From Taxillus chinensis (lineage: Eukaryota > Streptophyta > Magnoliopsida > Santalales > Loranthaceae): a stretch of DNA of 64,000 nucleotides. The stretch is taken from assembly GCA_023512835.1 (NCBI GenBank), contig CM042090.1, positions 10,199,343-10,263,342 on the forward strand, read 5' to 3'. A program made the position numbers and the translations under genes. Below are positions 11,369 through 22,785 of the stretch, piece by piece. The notes below the pieces were generated by a model that ran no database searches, was not told where the DNA came from, and saw only the letters and a list, made by a program, of their open reading frames with translations. The stretch's first letter is position 1. Each line of letters begins with the position of its first letter.

Positions 11369-12640
11369 ATGCGGAGGTTTCTGATTTTATTGGTTGCAGT
11401 CACAGAGCTGTTGTTGAGTGCGAATTCGAAGACGTACTGGGAAGATGTGGAAGTTCTGAAGCAGCTCAAGAGTGGACTCGACCCCAACTCGGTGACACCC
11501 GGCTCGTGCCTCAGCTCCTGGGACTTCGCCTACGACCCCTGCGACAGCCTCTTCAGCGAGCGATTCACCTGCGGCTTCACCTGCGACGCGTCCGTCTCCG
11601 GCGCTAGTCGACTCACCGAGATCACCCTAGACCAGGCAGGTTACGCCGGCCCGCTCCTCGCCACCGTCGCCACCTGGAACCTCCCGTACCTGGAGACCCT
11701 CGACCTCTCCAACAACTTCCTCAACGGCTCCGTCCCCGATTCCCTCTCCAACCTCAATCGCCTCCGCCGGCTCGGTCTGTCTTCCAACTCGTTTTCCGGC
11801 GAGGTCCCCCCCTCGATCGGAGCGATGTCGAGTCTCGAGGAGCTCCTCCTCGACAACAATCGCTTCCACGGCGCGGTTCCGGCAAGCCTTAGCCGCCTGT
11901 CGAACCTGAGGAGGCTCGAAATCCAGAAAAACAACCTCTCCGGAGTGTTTCCGGATCTGCGCGCTTCGAAATCGCTCTCCTACATCGACGCCAGCGACAA
12001 CTCCATCTCCGGCGAGGTCCCGGCTAGTTTTCCTGCGACGGTGGTTGAAATATCAATGAGGAACAACAACCTGCGGGGAAGTGTCCCAAACGGTGTTAAA
12101 AGCTTAACCCTTCTCCAGGTGATGGACCTGAGCCTCAACAACCTCAGCGGCGCTGTTCCATCCTTTCTGTTCACCCACCCGTCCCTCCAGCAACTCACCC
12201 TCGCCGGAAACCGGTTCTCCTCCGTGCAGTCCCCCTCCGCAGATGCCGGCCGGAGCGAGCTCGTAGCCGTAGACTTCAGCGGGAATCAACTCCGGGGATT
12301 TTTGCCGGCGTTCATGGCGGAGATACCGAGACTCTCGGTACTGTCGCTGGAGAACAACAGGTTCTCGGGGATGGTGCCCATCCAGTATGCGTTCAAGGCG
12401 GCGGGAAGCGGCATCGGCGGCGGTGTGGCAGCGTTTTCGAGGCTACTGCTGAGTGGCAACTACCTTCTGGGGCCGCTGCCGAGTCCACTTATGCAGCTGA
12501 AGCCGGGGCAAGCCGCCGTGAGCCTAGGCGACAACTGTCTCTACAGCTGTCCTACAACGTTCTTCTTTTGTCAGGGGGGAGAGCAGAAGGCGTTGGCGGT
12601 GTGTAGGAGCTTCGGCCCAGCGATCCCTCCAACCCGTTGA
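11369..12640 (+). CDS. Secreted leucine-rich-repeat protein, no kinase domain
   Basis: An intact intronless frame of 423 codons. The ATG at 11369 is chosen because the frame upstream of it has only a GTG (11351) and because it starts a clean signal peptide (MRRFLILLVAVTELLLSANS, residues 1-20). Residues 47-72 hold a four-cysteine N-cap with the plant LRR pattern (SSWDFAYDPCD, C68-x3-C72). About eleven plant-type LRRs follow from residue 85 to 371, for example LDLSNNFLNGSVP (111-123) and LSLENNRFSGMVP (325-337). A C-cap has C390, C394, C401 and C412. There is no membrane segment, kinase or obvious GPI signal. It therefore belongs with short apoplastic receptor-like LRR proteins that may act as ligand-binding or co-receptor partners; its partner is unknown. 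Introns are not needed. An AATAAAA motif starts just past the stop. Its neighbours are transposons, so context says nothing about its pathway. Confidence 0.9.
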   Translation: MRRFLILLVAVTELLLSANSKTYWEDVEVLKQLKSGLDPNSVTPGSCLSSWDFAYDPCDSLFSERFTCGFTCDASVSGASRLTEITLDQAGYAGPLLATVATWNLPYLETLDLSNNFLNGSVPDSLSNLNRLRRLGLSSNSFSGEVPPSIGAMSSLEELLLDNNRFHGAVPASLSRLSNLRRLEIQKNNLSGVFPDLRASKSLSYIDASDNSISGEVPASFPATVVEISMRNNNLRGSVPNGVKSLTLLQVMDLSLNNLSGAVPSFLFTHPSLQQLTLAGNRFSSVQSPSADAGRSELVAVDFSGNQLRGFLPAFMAEIPRLSVLSLENNRFSGMVPIQYAFKAAGSGIGGGVAAFSRLLLSGNYLLGPLPSPLMQLKPGQAAVSLGDNCLYSCPTTFFFCQGGEQKALAVCRSFGPAIPPTR

Positions 12641-13384
12641 ATAAAATATTTTGTGTCGATTCAAGTAAACTAAATTAAATCAAATCTTGCCGTTGGAGCT
12701 GGACTCCTTTCTTCTTGTTGTGACTTGCGAGCTTTATTCGTGTTTATTGAAAAATTTTCAAGTCTGCATTTTCTAAGTGCCACTATTTTTTTTAAATTTT
12801 TTGAGTTTTAATTCGCTGAACACGAAACCAAAAGTTACACATATTAATGAAATTATAATTAATCTGTGACTAATATTATCAATAAATTTAACTATTCTAT
12901 GAGTGCAATAAAAGGTATACATAGGTTAATTTAGAACTATTGAATAGTAAGACATGAGTTCAATAAACTAATGAATTTAGAACCGTAATCGGTAATAAGT
13001 CTTACTAGTGCCATAGGTTAATTTCAGGTCTTACGATAGGTTAAATTTTAATTAAGCTCGTTGACTAATATACATACAAAATAATCTATAAAATGTAGAA
13101 TAAAAACTAAATGGAGGATTCAACAAAGGTCAGCTTAAAAAAATGGGTTCATTTAATAATAATTATTATTATTACATATAAAAAAAATTTATTACACCTG
13201 CAATATAAGTTATATATGTATGTTAATAAACGAACATAATTCATTAGCAGGGCGGCTGCACACCACCCTGGTTCTTTTTTTAAATAATTATACTGAATAC
13301 GTTGACTACGACCACCTCACGACGCATCACGCATTCAAAGCTGGCCGCTGCCCACGCCTGCACATCCCAATTCCCAACCTAGCA
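12641..13384. other. 3' flank of the LRR gene, no further gene
   Basis: Poly(A)-signal-like AATAAAATA lies at 12641 and T-rich sequence follows. The rest is AT-rich with no coding signal. Confidence 0.45.
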
Positions 13385-13392
13385 GCGGCCGA

Positions 13393-14038
13393 TAGGTGTG
13401 ACCATGAATCAAACTGATAAATCGAAGCAAATCGAACGGACAAAAAATGATTTTTAAAATAAAATTAATTTATTTAATTTTTATTTTTGAAGAACCGATG
13501 ATATACGATTAGTTCACGATTTTGGCTATTTGGTTATTGAATTGATCGAACATATTATCCTGTGGTGAATGTGCTTAGATGTTCATTAATCATTAAATTT
13601 AATATAGTCTGATATGTTATACATTATTTGCCTCTCTTGGTATGTTGTTTAGCTAGGTCTAAACTTAGTAATATTTCTCGTGTCTCATATTTTATTTGTT
13701 GGTTTTTAGACGATGACATTTCAAATTTAGATTTAATATCTCGTTTTCTTATATGAATGTCAATGTTTTTAGACTATTTTTTTTGGTGCCTTAAAAGTCG
13801 ATTGGTGATGATGTTTGAGATGAATGTATCTTTTTCTTTTAATTTGTTGTTAAAATTTAAAAACCAATTCAAACCGATGAACCGAATTGAACTTTATGCA
13901 CTAAACCGAATCAAGGACTGATGGGTTTTTTTACCTTTATTGGTTGGTTTTGGTTTGGATTTTTTTCCAAACCGAATGTTTTTGGTTTGGTTTAAAAATT
14001 ATATATAAACCGACCCAACCGACCGATGATCAACCCTA
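13393..14038 (-). mobile_element. hAT-type deletion derivative with perfect 8-bp TSD
   Basis: Starts TAGGTGTGACCATGAATC and ends GATGATCAACCCTA. It is flanked on both sides by GCGGCCGA (13385-13392 and 14039-14046), a hAT-length TSD. Both halves match the 2.1-kb hAT element at 46219-48331: the left half (GAACATATTATC, GGTTATTGAAT) matches that element's right end in complement, and the right half (TTATTTGTTGGTTTTTAGAC, AAACCGA repeats) matches its left part. It is thus an internally deleted member of the same family, lacking the transposase and the captured gene segment. Confidence 0.8.
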
Positions 14039-14046
14039 GCGGCCGA

Positions 14047-14599
14047 CGCATCACGCCATCATCTAATTCCCACATGGCCACACTCCCATCTCCCCCCTCC
14101 TGCCACTGACAATATGCCACCACTCTTCTCTTTTTGACAGTCCAATGTTGTACAGACGACCGAGGAGGAGGACCTGTGACTGATGTCCAGTGTCACAGGG
14201 TCAGGTTTCCTGCGCCTCTCAACCCATTGCGGCACTTAGCTTCTCTATCCACGGTCCGCTAAGTTTAGCCTTTGAGAGTTGAAGCGCACGTAGACTTGGT
14301 TTTGCCCTGGTCACCGGGCTCATCAGGAGAACGGCTCCAATTCCCGACCAATTTGTGTAAGGATGGCCAAATCCCTTCTTTAATGTCAAGTCCTCGACTA
14401 GTGGCGTGCTCCCCGCATTCAACCGGGTCGGCACGTCCGAACTCGAAGGGGTTCCATCCGTTCTCCTCCATGAACCGCCTGGAACCTTCCTGCCGCGCAC
14501 CATCTACGCTTCAACCAACCCCTCTCATTTACGTGGCACGAATACATTCCTGAATCGTGCCACCGAGAAACGTCCCGCTAGCACCACGTTGCTCGGGTC
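14047..14599. other. GC-moderate, LTR-like or unassigned sequence
   Basis: Balanced composition with overlapping short frames on both strands, none with recognised motifs. In complement the right end begins GGTGTCACGACCCGAGCAAC, like many plant LTR ends. An LTR remnant is therefore possible but unproven. A hAT element is inserted at its right end. Confidence 0.3.
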
Positions 14600-14607
14600 G
14601 TGACACC

Positions 14608-15125
14608 TAGGGGTGTAAAACGGGCTAAAGCCCGCGGGCTTGCGGGCTTGGGGGCGGGCCGGGCCGAGCAAAGCTCGGTCCGTTTAAACTACGGGCCTAA
14701 ACGGGTTGGCCCGTTTAAGCCCGCCCCATTTAGGCTCGGTCCGTGCGAGTGCGGGCTGGCCCGCGGCTTTTTTTTAATTTTAATTTTTTATTTTTTTATC
14801 TATAAATATCTTAAAATTTAATACATATATTATGTTTTATAATTTTAATTGAGTAATTTAATTTCATAGATGAACAAGTGTAAAAAAATTGAAATAATAT
14901 TAGTTTGATAAATTATATTAATTACTTTATAATTTTAAAAAAATAAAAATCAAAAAATCAAAAATAAAAATAAAAAACGGGCCAGCCCGCAGCCCCTGCG
15001 GATTGTCGCGGGCCGGGCCGGGCCAAGCCTTGCCCAGATCGTTTAGAACGCGGGCCTAAACGAGCTGGCCCGTTTAAACCCGTCCCGTTTGGGGCCGGGC
15101 CGAGCCGGCCCGTTTTACACCCCTA
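14608..15125. mobile_element. hAT-type MITE with perfect 8-bp TSD
   Basis: Begins TAGGGGTGTAAAACGGGC and ends with the exact inverse GCCCGTTTTACACCCCTA. It is flanked by GTGACACC on both sides (14600-14607 and 15126-15133). GC-rich subterminal palindromic blocks (GGGCCGGGCC, CCTAAACGGG) surround an AT-rich core of about 200 bp. There is no transposase, so it is non-autonomous. It is a much better preserved relative of 4020-4483. Confidence 0.9.
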
Positions 15126-15133
15126 GTGACACC

Positions 15134-15520
15134 CGGTCCGGCCAGGCAACTACTAGTTCCACCGTCTTTGTATCCCCCTCCCTCCCGCCGACAATAAGCA
15201 ACGACAACAATCACAACACAATTAAGCATGAAAACGGGTCCGGTCGGGCCTGGGTTCTTCCCACCTCGAAATTTTATAGTTGCCTCGAACCTGAGCCGAC
15301 CTGTCACTTAGGGCACTTCAGGTCGGGCCGGGTCAGATTGGGGCAATATTTTTAGTTTAATTTTATTTAAAAATACCAAATTGGGGCGAGTCAGAAAAGA
15401 CTCAAGTCCAACTTGATGGTGTCTCAGGGCGGGACAAATCAGGTCAAGGCGGGTCTGGGCGGGGTAGGGCAAAATTGCCACCTTTAGAAATGACACGTCG
15501 ACTGATCGACGTCAAACACC
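15134..15520. mobile_element. Further hAT-like GC-rich terminal sequences (candidate)
   Basis: Contains CGGGTCCGGTCGGGCC at the left and GGCAAAATTGCCACCTTTA at the right around an AT-rich core. This is the same architecture as the neighbouring hAT MITEs, but the ends and TSD are unclear. Confidence 0.35.
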
Positions 15521-15956
15521 CCTCGTCCGATTCCTCTTCTCATTCTCTGTTATTATTGGTCTGGTAAACTGTAGACGGACTGCCCTAGTATAGATGAGAC
15601 AATCTCCACCCTTTTCATGAATTTGGTAAATTGCTATTTGCATATTTCTTTTTTTCAATTCCCATCATAAGTTTACTTTTAATAACTGATAATTTGCTAT
15701 TTAATTAAAATTTAGATTGTTACTTATTAGGATTTTAAATTTAATTTAAGAAAAGTTAAAATATATGGATATCTATCTAGTGACAAGTGTTTAATAATGA
15801 AACTATCATTTAACAATATGAAAACATCCACGAAAGATTTTTATGTAATTTTTAGTATTTATTTTAGTAAGGTCATATTTAAAAACTTATAAAATTATGA
15901 AGATTTAATAATATTTTATGTAATATTTTTTTTATGTTATATTTATGATTTGTATA

Positions 15957-16145
15957 AGCTGTCCTGTCATTAGCCCAATGATAGAGGGCACATGACGTCT
16001 TAGGTTCTAATCTCCCCATTAATCTCAATAATCAAGTCTCGGGTAACCCAAATAAGAAAAGAGAATGTTTAAGATTCACTTAAAAATTTAATGTGTGTAT
16101 CTCATTAAGGTATTACCTATCGAATATTAAAGTTTCAAGACACTT
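15957..16145 (+). mobile_element. tRNA-derived SINE-like repeat (candidate)
   Basis: TAGCCCAATGATAGAGGGC resembles a pol III A box. GGTTCTAATCTCC, about 30 nt later, resembles a B box. A non-tRNA body follows. A second A-box-like start (TGGTGTAATGGTAGGG) lies near 16165. There is no full tRNA fold. Confidence 0.4.
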
Positions 16146-16779
16146 TTGGAAGAAGATTTCAAATTAGTGTTGGTGTAATGGTAGGGAAGAAACTTAGCTC
16201 ATTAATCTTTTTTAAAATATGATAATACTTGGATATGTGTTCAAGCTTGTCGCTATTGTAACAAGTAATGGTTTTGAAAGTTGAGACGGAAAGATTTTAT
16301 AAGGAGATACTTATCCATTAATCTCTAATTAATTTTGAAAATCTTGATAACATAGCCAATAATATAGTCGATTTGATTATAACTGAGCTCAATTTCAATC
16401 TTGAAAATCTTGATAATTTTAGTGGATTATTTAAATTAATAGTATAAATAAATGATTAAATAATATTAAGAATACAACAAAAGGAGTATTGAAGAGGGGT
16501 AAGGCCTAAATTGTCTGATATGATTGTCTTTTATTGGGTTTAATTTGAACGACGGAAGTTGGTGAACCAAAATTTAGATTTTCGTCGTATGGGCTCCGCC
16601 GAAGATTGTTCTTGGCATGTTTGAGAGGCCGCTGCCATGGCCGGCCTCCACTACTAGGTATTTCATTTGTCTTCGTTCTTTAACGGGCTTGGTTATTTTT
16701 ATGTTGTTTCGACTATTCTTAAGTTGTTTTGATAATGTTTTGCTGTCGTTTTGATACTGTATTGATGCATTGCTGGTTA

Positions 16780-17035
16780 TGGTGTCACTAAATAAAAATA
16801 GGGAATTAGTGGCAGTTTGAAAATCTACGGAAAAGTAAGCACCGCAAGGACAGTGCTTGACCAACCACCGGAATAACCATTATTAAAAATATTTGAATTT
16901 TATGGCAGTTCCATTTGAATTTGGTGGCGATAACCAACCCCTACTATTTTTTTTTAAAAATAAAAAAATAAGAATTTAGTGGCGGTTTTTAGCCACCACC
17001 AAATGTTTCATTTTTTGTAAAAAAAGATAGAAGAT
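16780..17035. mobile_element. CACTA-like terminal sequence (candidate)
   Basis: Repeated subterminal motifs (GAATTTAGTGGCGGTTTT, TTTGGTGGCGATAACC, TTAGCCACCACC) occur in both orientations, a feature of plant CACTA/EnSpm ends. No transposase and no exact CACTA terminus was seen. Confidence 0.35.
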
Positions 17036-18540
17036 CCAGTTTTTCACGTTGGTTTTTAGCATTCTGTTCCAAAAGTTGCTTCGCTGCGCCACTTAACTGC
17101 AGGAAAGACCTTAGAGACCAACGAGGGTAGTGATACAAAAATAATAGTCAGGGCGCTATCAGTGTACAAGGCAAGCGAGATTCAGCAAATCAAAATAAAA
17201 GTATAGTTAAGTCTTTATTCAAATTTCAAACCAAAAAAAAAAAAAAAGATAAACAGCAGCATACCAACATCCCAGTGAATCAACAAATAACAGGGGATAA
17301 TGTAAAAAGGCAAAACTATGTACATCCCACAAACGAGATTTCCTTACCTGAAGACACTATTCTATAAGTTAACCACTAGAAATAATGCTGAGATGAAAAA
17401 GTTCAGCTTATCCTAGTAAGATTTACTGTACTATCATTAACAGCAGGAATACATGTTCAGACCAGTGAATGCAGAAAATGGCTGGGAATTTACACGCAGC
17501 GTATACATTAGAATAGTTCCACTACATGAATAACTGGCTACATATACCAGAACAACTACAGATTCAAGCAGAACAATTAGATACACAATGCAAAAGAATC
17601 ATCCCAATAAATATCACTTCAGTTAGAAAAACAGACTATTAAGTTTCAATTGAATATGTTTGAAATTGTTTACAAATCAAAGAATAGAATCCCATCTATA
17701 ATTATAACACGACAGCATCCTTTTGAAGCAAGCAAAGAAACAAAGCAAAAAAACAAAAAACAAAAACAAAAACAAAAACAAAAAACAAAAACAAAAACAA
17801 CAGTGCCCCTGCACTCTTCAACAAAACAGTGGCAATACGATCTGTCAGCACCTATGACTGTCATGGAACTTTTTTAAACTGAAACCAATTTATTAAAGCT
17901 TCATTTTACGAAAAACAACATTAACTAGAGCTAGGTAGATGATCTCATGTGGTTGAAATAATATTCAAAGAACAGTAGGTTTCCAGGCTCTAACAACTAT
18001 TCTTTATCGTTCCCTTTCTTTCCCACGACATTTGCTAATCATTAATGCAAATAGAAACGAGAAACATCCACCAACATTGATCAGAAGATCATAATTTTTT
18101 CAAAGGGAAAGCACTATTCGCATTATTGCGGGAGAAGAAACGAACTCATCAAGAAATTACAAACAGCCTCCAATCAAACACAGATTCAACCTGGAACAAT
18201 TGTTCCAGCACCAAACAGAAAAGAAATTAGGAAAGCTAGAGATGAGGGGCGGCGGCAGTAGCTAGTGGTGTCATCCTTTGTCGGTGCAATGCAGTATTGT
18301 CTTGCAGGGAGAGAGAAGGCGTACATGCAGTATTGCAATGCAGTATTGTCAGTATTTCATTAACTGTCACTAAGTCACAATTTTTTCAGTATCAATGGAG
18401 CTCTAGTGGGTATTAATTGTTGTTGTTGATGTAGTTGTATGGGTTTATTGTTTCAATTGTAAATGATATGTATGATAATGGGATTTATTACTGGATGGCA
18501 TCTGTTGTCGTATGGGAGGCATGATTTGTTTTTTTTTAGT
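17036..18540. other. Intergenic, no gene recognised
   Basis: Moderately AT-rich, with an A-rich (CAAAAA)n-like tract at about 17740-17800. There are no conserved coding motifs and the short frames are low complexity. Confidence 0.4.
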
Positions 18541-18587
18541 TTTTGTTATCAGGAGTTAGTGGTGATTTGTGGTACAAGTTTCTCTTA

Positions 18588-18772
18588 CTGATTTATATGG
18601 TGTTATCAGTGATGCATGTGGCTTTGGTCCATGCTAATTTATATGATGTTGTTTGTGATACATGTAGCATTGGCCTCCTACTAATTTATGTAGTATTGTT
18701 GGTGATACAAATGGCATTAGGCTGTTGATTCATATGGTATTGTTGGTGATACATGTGGCATTGGCCCCTAGT
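18588..18772. repeat. Minisatellite, about four 46-bp units
   Basis: Four diverged tandem units with a core like GATTCATATGGTATTGTTGG followed by TGATACATGTGGCATTGGCC. They start near 18588, 18634, 18681 and 18726. The frame over them simply reflects the repeat. Confidence 0.75.
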
Positions 18773-18899
18773 ACTGTTTGGTATATATTTGTTGATATGT
18801 ATGATGACATTGGTTGTTCCTCCATTTGTGCAAATGGTTTTAGTCATTGGCATTGATAGCTACAAATCAGTTACAAGATTTCTTGGTGATAGCCATTGG

Positions 18900-19195
18900 C
18901 TAGCTTGGTTTGTGAGAGAGACCCACTATTGCTATATTTGCTCTGTTATATACTATGATAGTCCTGGTGCAATTCATTCCAACAAGAACATGACCTTTCA
19001 GTCGAAGTATATTGACATTTGATATCATTGGATACAAGATGTGCCGGAAATGAAACAATTTTCTTTGGAGAAAATCCATGCTAACGAGAATGGTACATAT
19101 ATGATGGCAGTGACCTTACTTATGGATAAGTTTTCTACTTATAGAAAGAAAACAGGTTCGGTTGTGTATGGCCCCACTGACTGGTGAGGGGAAAA
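18900..19195 (+). pseudogene. Copia RNase H C-terminal remnant
   Basis: Translated pieces such as SPGAIHSNKNMTFQSKYIDI, YHWIQDVPEMKQFSLEKI and HANENGTYMM follow the order of the last part of plant Ty1/Copia RNase H (…K.IDIRYHWIRD…ENG.DMMTK). An internal stop follows KYIDI. No LTR or other pol domain was found beside it, so it is an isolated relic. Confidence 0.65.
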
Positions 19196-20343
19196 TTATC
19201 TAGTGGGTCACTAACCAATGGGTGCCTACCTTGACTTTCATTCTACAAAAGAAAAAAAAGGATGACCAACCTTTTTTTTTGGACTTTTTGGTCCATATAA
19301 TAATACCACAATTGTATTTTTTTCTTTTGGTATAAGAGAGAATTTTGCTGAAAAGAAAAAGAAAAAGAAGAGCAGCTAAGAGAGCATCCAACCAATAGTA
19401 GGCTGACATTTTGTTCTACCATGGATTTTATTAACGGTTGAATCGGCTTGAAATTTCATGTATTTTTTTAATCTTCAAAGCATTTTTGCATATCTTGATA
19501 TTGATGATATTGTAGCATGCCTCTAATGTAATCTAGAGAGAATCTTCATTGATTTTTACATTATTGGGGAGGATTAAACTTGGTATCTCTGATGGTTCTA
19601 GGAGGACTTGTTGTGTACCCATTATATTAATAGAGGATTTTTACTGTACTACGTACTGTGAGGTTTTTTCCCCTTTCATTAAGAGTTTTCTCACATTAAT
19701 CATTTTTAGTTTCCTGTTTTATTATTTGTTCTATGCATGATTATTTACTACCCACAAATTTATTTTAATTGCACGAAAGGAGAAAAGAAAAAAAGATATC
19801 TAAGTACTTTTGAGTATTGTTGTTATTATTTGTTATCTTTTTCCCATGACCATGAGATTTAAAGGGCTCAAGAAGAAATTTAAATTGGAATCCTTATTTT
19901 CTAAACATTCTAAAATAACAAAATTATTTGTATTTATATATTAAATTATTAGTTTTTAAAAATTTTACTAGAATTATATGAACATTATAAAATTTAAAAA
20001 TATATATTATTATCGAAATTATAAATTAAAAGAAAATATAATAATAGAAAAAGATTATATAATATAACATACATCATAGAAATTATTACCCTCATCAATA
20101 AATAAAATGAAACTTTTGAAAGTAAACGTGTGTTCTCTATCTATGCAGTTAAGTAAATGGGATCTTATTTTTGGATCTTATTTTTGGGTTAAAATTTGGG
20201 ATGGAAGTTTTATTTTTGTGTCAAAATTTAGAGGCTCAAGTTACTTGTCTTACTTGCTTACCTTTCAAGCTAACTCTGTCCTTCCCAACAACACATCTTC
20301 TTCTCTCTCTCTCTCTCTCTCTATAACAAATTTATTAACCTAC
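19196..20343. other. AT-rich intergenic, no gene seen
   Basis: Low-complexity A- and T-rich sequence with a short (TC)n tract near 20305. Nothing coding recognised. Confidence 0.5.
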
Positions 20344-20650
20344 TAGCCCCTCAGGGGTTGTCCAGATGGCAAGCAGACACCTGCCTGGGCATCAATGCTC
20401 GAGTTCGACTCATGCGGCCGGTGTGAAGAGAAGGATTTTCCCACCCGTGACTTACATGCAGGCAACCCATTGGGGCAGGTGGGACCATCGAGATTAGTCT
20501 TGTGTGGTAGTAGTCCGGGGCACCGCTACTAGTATAGGCCTAGCAACGAAGCGCGACTTGTGGTGGGTGGCTAACTCGGGAGGAGAATAAGCGATAGGCG
20601 CAGCCAAGGTTGGTAGCTAACTGGAACATCCATAGTTTGTAGTACGACTT
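20344..20650 (+). mobile_element. SINE-like repeat, copy 2
   Basis: Best preserved head of the three copies: CAGATGGCAAGCAGACACC is in the A-box position and CTCGAGTTCGACTC is B-box-like. The other copies are at 485-752 and 21423-21668, both minus. Confidence 0.55.
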
Positions 20651-21422
20651 GTTACAAGAGGATACTTTGTTAAAAAAAATCTGTTAACCTACAATCATTT
20701 TTCAAGTGAACAAACACATCCCTTTTGAGTGAAGATTTGTTGCTTTGCACAGTCCTTGTCTACTGTGACATTCCACATTCAATTTCACTCATTGTAATAT
20801 TAGATTTTCAGTAATTTGAAATGTAATTTCAAATTTTAGTACCTATTTGAGAAGAAAAAAATAAAAAAGAAGATGAAGAAACACCCCTTAACTAAATTCA
20901 AAGTCCCAAATAAAATATTAAGTGTCATTTTAATTGGCTATTTCATGATTATAGGTAATCATTAGATAAGAAACTATCGGATACCATTTGAGATGGTTCA
21001 AAGCCTAAGTTAATAAAACAATATAAACAATAAGCAAAGGTTAGAAACATTTACACCCACAAAAGCATATTGATTAATTAATTAATATCAATTAAAGTTC
21101 TAAAATAATTGGATATCATCTAAACTTTTAGCAGAGATTTAAAAAAAAATTACACCCATAACAAACAGATTGATTATTACTGCAAGACAAGGACATGGAT
21201 TGGGTTCTAAAATGACTGGATATTTAACTTAGGAAATAAAAGGTTTGGGTACTAACAAGAAAAATCCAAATATTAACATGTGTGAGGAATGTCACGGTGG
21301 ACAAGGACTTTGCAAAGCAAAAAATATTCACTCGAAAAGGATGCGCTTGTTCACTTCCAAAAATGGTAGTATCTTAACGGATTTTTCTTTCTAACGGAGT
21401 ATCCTCTTGTAATAGGTGGTGT

Positions 21423-21668
21423 TGTTGACTATGTATGTCCCAGTTGGACACTAACCCTAGCCGCGCCTATTGCTCGTTCTCCTTCCGAGCTAGCTATCCA
21501 CCACAGTCACTCCTCGTACCGGGATGACACTGGTAGTAGGGCCCCATACTATCGCCACACAAGACTAATCTCTAGTGGTCACACATGCCCCGATGGGTTG
21601 CATGCATGTAAGTCACGAGGTGGAAAAATCCTTCTCTTTGTGCTGGCCGCAAGAGTCGAACCTAGGCA
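21423..21668 (-). mobile_element. SINE-like repeat, copy 3
   Basis: Complement of copy 2, including GGTTCGACTCTTGCGGCC-type head sequence. It is truncated at its 5' end by the microsatellite starting at 21667. Confidence 0.55.
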
Positions 21669-21706
21669 TCATCATCATCATCATCATCATCATCGAGAGG
21701 AGGGGG

Positions 21707-21757
<51 letters not shown>

Positions 21758-21765
21758 GGGGAGCA
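21667..21765. repeat. Compound microsatellite (CAT)n, (GA)n, G-run
   Basis: (CAT)n at about 21667-21694, then (GA)n at about 21713-21747, then a poly-G run. The ORFs here that would give His or Arg-Glu runs are artefacts of these repeats. Confidence 0.9.
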
Positions 21766-22622
21766 ATTTCACATTTAGTTTCACCCATTATAATATTAGA
21801 TTTTTAGTAATTTGAGATGTAATTTCAAATTTCAGTACCTATTCGAGAAGAAAAAAATAAAAGAAGATGAAGAAACGCCCTCTTAGCTAAATTCAAAGCC
21901 CCAAATAAAATATTAAGTGTCGTTTTAATTGGCTATTTCGTGATTATGGGTAATCATTAGATAAGAAACTAACGAGATACCATTTGAGACGGTTCAAAGC
22001 CTGAGTTAATAAAACAATATAAATAACAAGTAGAGGTTAGAAACATTTACCCATAGAAAGCAAATTGATTAATAGATTAATATCAATTAAAGTTTTAAAC
22101 CTTTTATTTTCTAAAATCATTTTATTTGGATTTTTACTATTAGTGTACCCAAACCTTTTATTTCCTAACTTAAATATACAATCATTTTAGAACCTAATCC
22201 ATGTCCTTGTCTTGAACTGTTTGTTATAGGTGCAATTTTTTTAAATCTCTGCTAAAAGTTGAGATGATTCCCAGTTATTTTAGAACTAAAATTGATATTA
22301 ATCAATTAATCAATCTGCTTTCTATGGGTGTAAATGTTTCTAACCTCTGCTTATTGTTTATATTATTTATTAACTCAAGCTTTGAACCATCTCAAATGGT
22401 ATCCGATAGTTTCTTATCTAATGATTACCCATAATCACGAAATAGCCAATTAAAACGACACTAATATTTTATTTGGGGCTTTGACTTTAGCTAAGGGGGC
22501 ATTTCTTCATCTTCGTTTTTATTTTTTTCTTTTCAATAAATAAGTACTAAAATTTGAAATTACATTTCAAATTACTGAAAATCTAATATTACAATGGGTG
22601 AAACTGAATATGAAATTGCTTA
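21763..22622. repeat. Head-to-head inverted copies of a 500-bp repeat
   Basis: Copy B (21763-22105, +) and copy C (22106-22622, -) are inverted around about 22105. Both match copy A (20780-21284, +). Shared blocks include GGTAATCATTAGATAAGAAA, GTTAGAAACATTTAC and GACAAGGACATGGATT. Copy B is missing the distal part present in A and C. There is no coding capacity. The family is unknown. Confidence 0.75.
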
Positions 22623-22785
22623 TAATATTTACTTAAAAAACATTTTAATTAATTAATTTCTAATTTTACCTATTAGCCATAATAAAATTTTAGGCCATGC
22701 TAAGTATAATACCCTTTTGCACAAACCCTTCGCGTATGTCTGATATAATGTGTGGTATCCTATTGGTTCTAATCAAATCACAAGG

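Larger units (their letters stand above)
20344..21668. repeat. Long inverted repeat with SINE-like sequence in both arms
   Basis: The left arm 20344-20795 and right arm 21285-21668 are inverted relatives. Shared blocks (right arm read in complement) include ACAAGAGGATACT, GTGAACAA, TTGCTTTGCA and TCCTTGTC near GTGACATTCC. The outer parts of both arms are the SINE-like repeat, plus at 20344-20650 and minus at 21423-21668. The central spacer (about 20780-21284) is copy A of the 500-bp repeat described next. The right arm is cut by a (CAT)n/(GA)n tract. Confidence 0.7.

Noticed and set aside
14219..14503. 94-codon minus frame and its plus-strand partner
   Set aside because: Short overlapping frames in GC-moderate sequence with no motif; possibly LTR sequence.
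21575..21807. His- and Arg/Glu-rich small proteins
   Set aside because: Produced by the (CAT)n and (GA)n microsatellites.
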